From: an uncultured Bacilli bacterium
GTDB taxonomy: Bacteria > Bacillota_I > Bacilli_A > RF39 > UBA660
DNA: 6,236 nt
Assembly: GCA_944332645.1 (NCBI GenBank)
Contig: CALVKK010000062.1
Span: forward strand, 1-6,236
Direction: 5' to 3'
In this document: one piece after another, positions 5,284 to 6,236 of the stretch
How the letters are laid out: every line of letters starts with the position of its first letter
How positions within the stretch are numbered: the first letter of the stretch is position 1
The notes under the pieces: model-generated
The model's input: only the letters and a program-made list of their open reading frames with translations
The model's database searches: none
What the model was told of the DNA's origin: nothing
Translations under genes and position numbers: made by a program

Positions 5284-6236
5284 TTATATTTCAAAATAAA
5301 ATGTAGTTCCTTTATTTAATTTACTAATAACGCCATATTTGAAATTATGACTTTCTAGTATCGTTTTAACAATCGATAAACCAATGCCAGTACCAATTAC
5401 ATTCCTTTTATGTTTCTTCTTAGAATGATAGTATTTTTCCCAAATATGAGGTAAATCTTCTTTTTTAATTCCTTTACCAGTATCTTTAATTTCTACTCTT
5501 ATTTTTTTTCCTTTAATCACATTAATAATTACTTTATTATCTTTACCTGTGTAATTTATAGCATTGTTAATTAAATTATAAATAACTTGTTCTATTTTCT
5601 TTTTATCAGCATTTATAATCACTTCATCTGGCATATTTAATTCAAAAACATATCCTTCGATTTCTTTATAAATACTATATCTTTTAATAACATTATTAAT
5701 TAATGCAACTAAATCAAATTCCTCTTTATTTATAGTATCCTTATTAGCTTGAATTTTAGATAAAGTTAAAAGATCTTCAACTAAAACATTTAAGCGTTCT
5801 GATTCTTCAATTATAACATTTAAATTAGCATTTCTTTTTTCTTCGTTATTATAATTTAAATCTCTAATCATTTCCGCATAACCTTTGATCATAGTAAGTG
5901 GTGTTTTAAGATCATGTGATACATTAGCAAGTAAATCTCTTCTTAATTCATCGGTATGTTCTAGTTCGTTTTTCGCGTAATTTAATGTATCAGCAAGTTC
6001 ATCTATTTCTGATATTTTAGAGTTATTGTCAAATTTAAAGTTATAATCACCATTAGCTAGTTTTAAAGCATTTTTATTCATTTTTTCGATAGGTTTACTA
6101 ATTCTTTTAGATATAAAGTAACCAATAACAAAAGCTAAAAGAGATACTATAATAGTTACAATAATTAATTGATTAGATAATATAGAAATGGTAGTATCTA
6201 AGGGCTCTAAAGATGCATTAACAAATATTGTAATAT
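5284..6236 (-). CDS. Sensor histidine kinase (HAMP-HisKA-HATPase_c), 5' end beyond the window
   Basis: This is a membrane sensor kinase of a two-component system: it autophosphorylates on His and passes phosphate to a response regulator. The frame has no stop up to the right edge, so 316 residues are visible and the N-terminus is missing. Using the Met at 6081 as residue 1 for numbering, 51 further residues precede it. These hold the end of the extracellular part (ITIFVNASLEPLD), a transmembrane helix (LIIVTIIVSLLAFVIGYFI) and the HAMP entry SKRISKPIEKM. HisKA follows with phospho-acceptor His56 (ANVSHDLKTPLTMI), then the N-box (EQVIYNLINNAINYT, 164-178), G1 DTGKGI (200-205), the F-box region HIWEKYY, and G2 GTGIGLSIV (230-238). 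All catalytic motifs are intact. This is the OmpR-partner class. The cognate regulator is expected just beyond 6236. The signal sensed cannot be read from the visible part. Confidence 0.94.
   Translation of the reverse strand, partial: ITIFVNASLEPLDTTISILSNQLIIVTIIVSLLAFVIGYFISKRISKPIEKMNKNALKLANGDYNFKFDNNSKISEIDELADTLNYAKNELEHTDELRRDLLANVSHDLKTPLTMIKGYAEMIRDLNYNNEEKRNANLNVIIEESERLNVLVEDLLTLSKIQANKDTINKEEFDLVALINNVIKRYSIYKEIEGYVFELNMPDEVIINADKKKIEQVIYNLINNAINYTGKDNKVIINVIKGKKIRVEIKDTGKGIKKEDLPHIWEKYYHSKKKHKRNVIGTGIGLSIVKTILESHNFKYGVISKLNKGTTFYFEI

Noticed and set aside
1..6236. CRISPR array, IS element, tRNA, rRNA or riboswitch
   Set aside because: No regularly spaced repeats, transposase motifs, inverted-repeat ends, cloverleaf or conserved rRNA stretches were seen on either strand. 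The intergenic leaders are too short for a riboswitch.

Overview
The window is strongly AT-rich, with A/T-ending codons throughout. Trp is read from TGG, and Shine-Dalgarno sites are of the AGGTGAT/AGGAGG type. Together with a PolIII delta subunit and an OmpR-class histidine kinase of Gram-positive style, this suggests a low-GC Bacillota lineage (Bacilli/Erysipelotrichia or an uncultured gut 'RF39-like' relative). That placement is inference; there is no rRNA gene to settle it.

Layout, left to right. The window opens inside the C-terminal half of a ZupT-like ZIP metal transporter (+ strand). Next, from its own extended -10 promoter, comes a large UvrD/Rep-type superfamily 1 helicase (+). It carries a PD-(D/E)XK/Vsr-like segment inside its first helicase domain and two zinc ribbons at its C-terminus. 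A hairpin with A- and T-tracts on its two sides ends this gene and probably also the convergent minus-strand genes. The next stretch of about 530 bases looks empty of long genes but holds two well-formed 47-codon minus-strand genes. One is Asn/Ala/Lys-rich with three cysteines; the other is a single-pass membrane peptide with a lysine-rich tail. Each has a good ribosome-binding site.

The right half is all on the minus strand: holA (DNA polymerase III delta), a seven-helix BI-1/YetJ-type membrane protein, and the C-terminal part of a sensor histidine kinase that runs off the right edge. Intrinsic terminators follow the kinase and the BI-1 gene, and separate promoters can be proposed, so these look like independently transcribed genes rather than one operon.

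Three starts need correcting from the longest-frame reading. The helicase starts at 466 (ATG), not at GTG 448. holA starts at 4425 (ATG), not at the GTG inside its own Shine-Dalgarno at 4434. The kinase has no start in the window, because its frame stays open to 6236. The least described items are the helicase's inserted nuclease-like segment and the two small genes. I found no CRISPR array, IS element, tRNA or rRNA.
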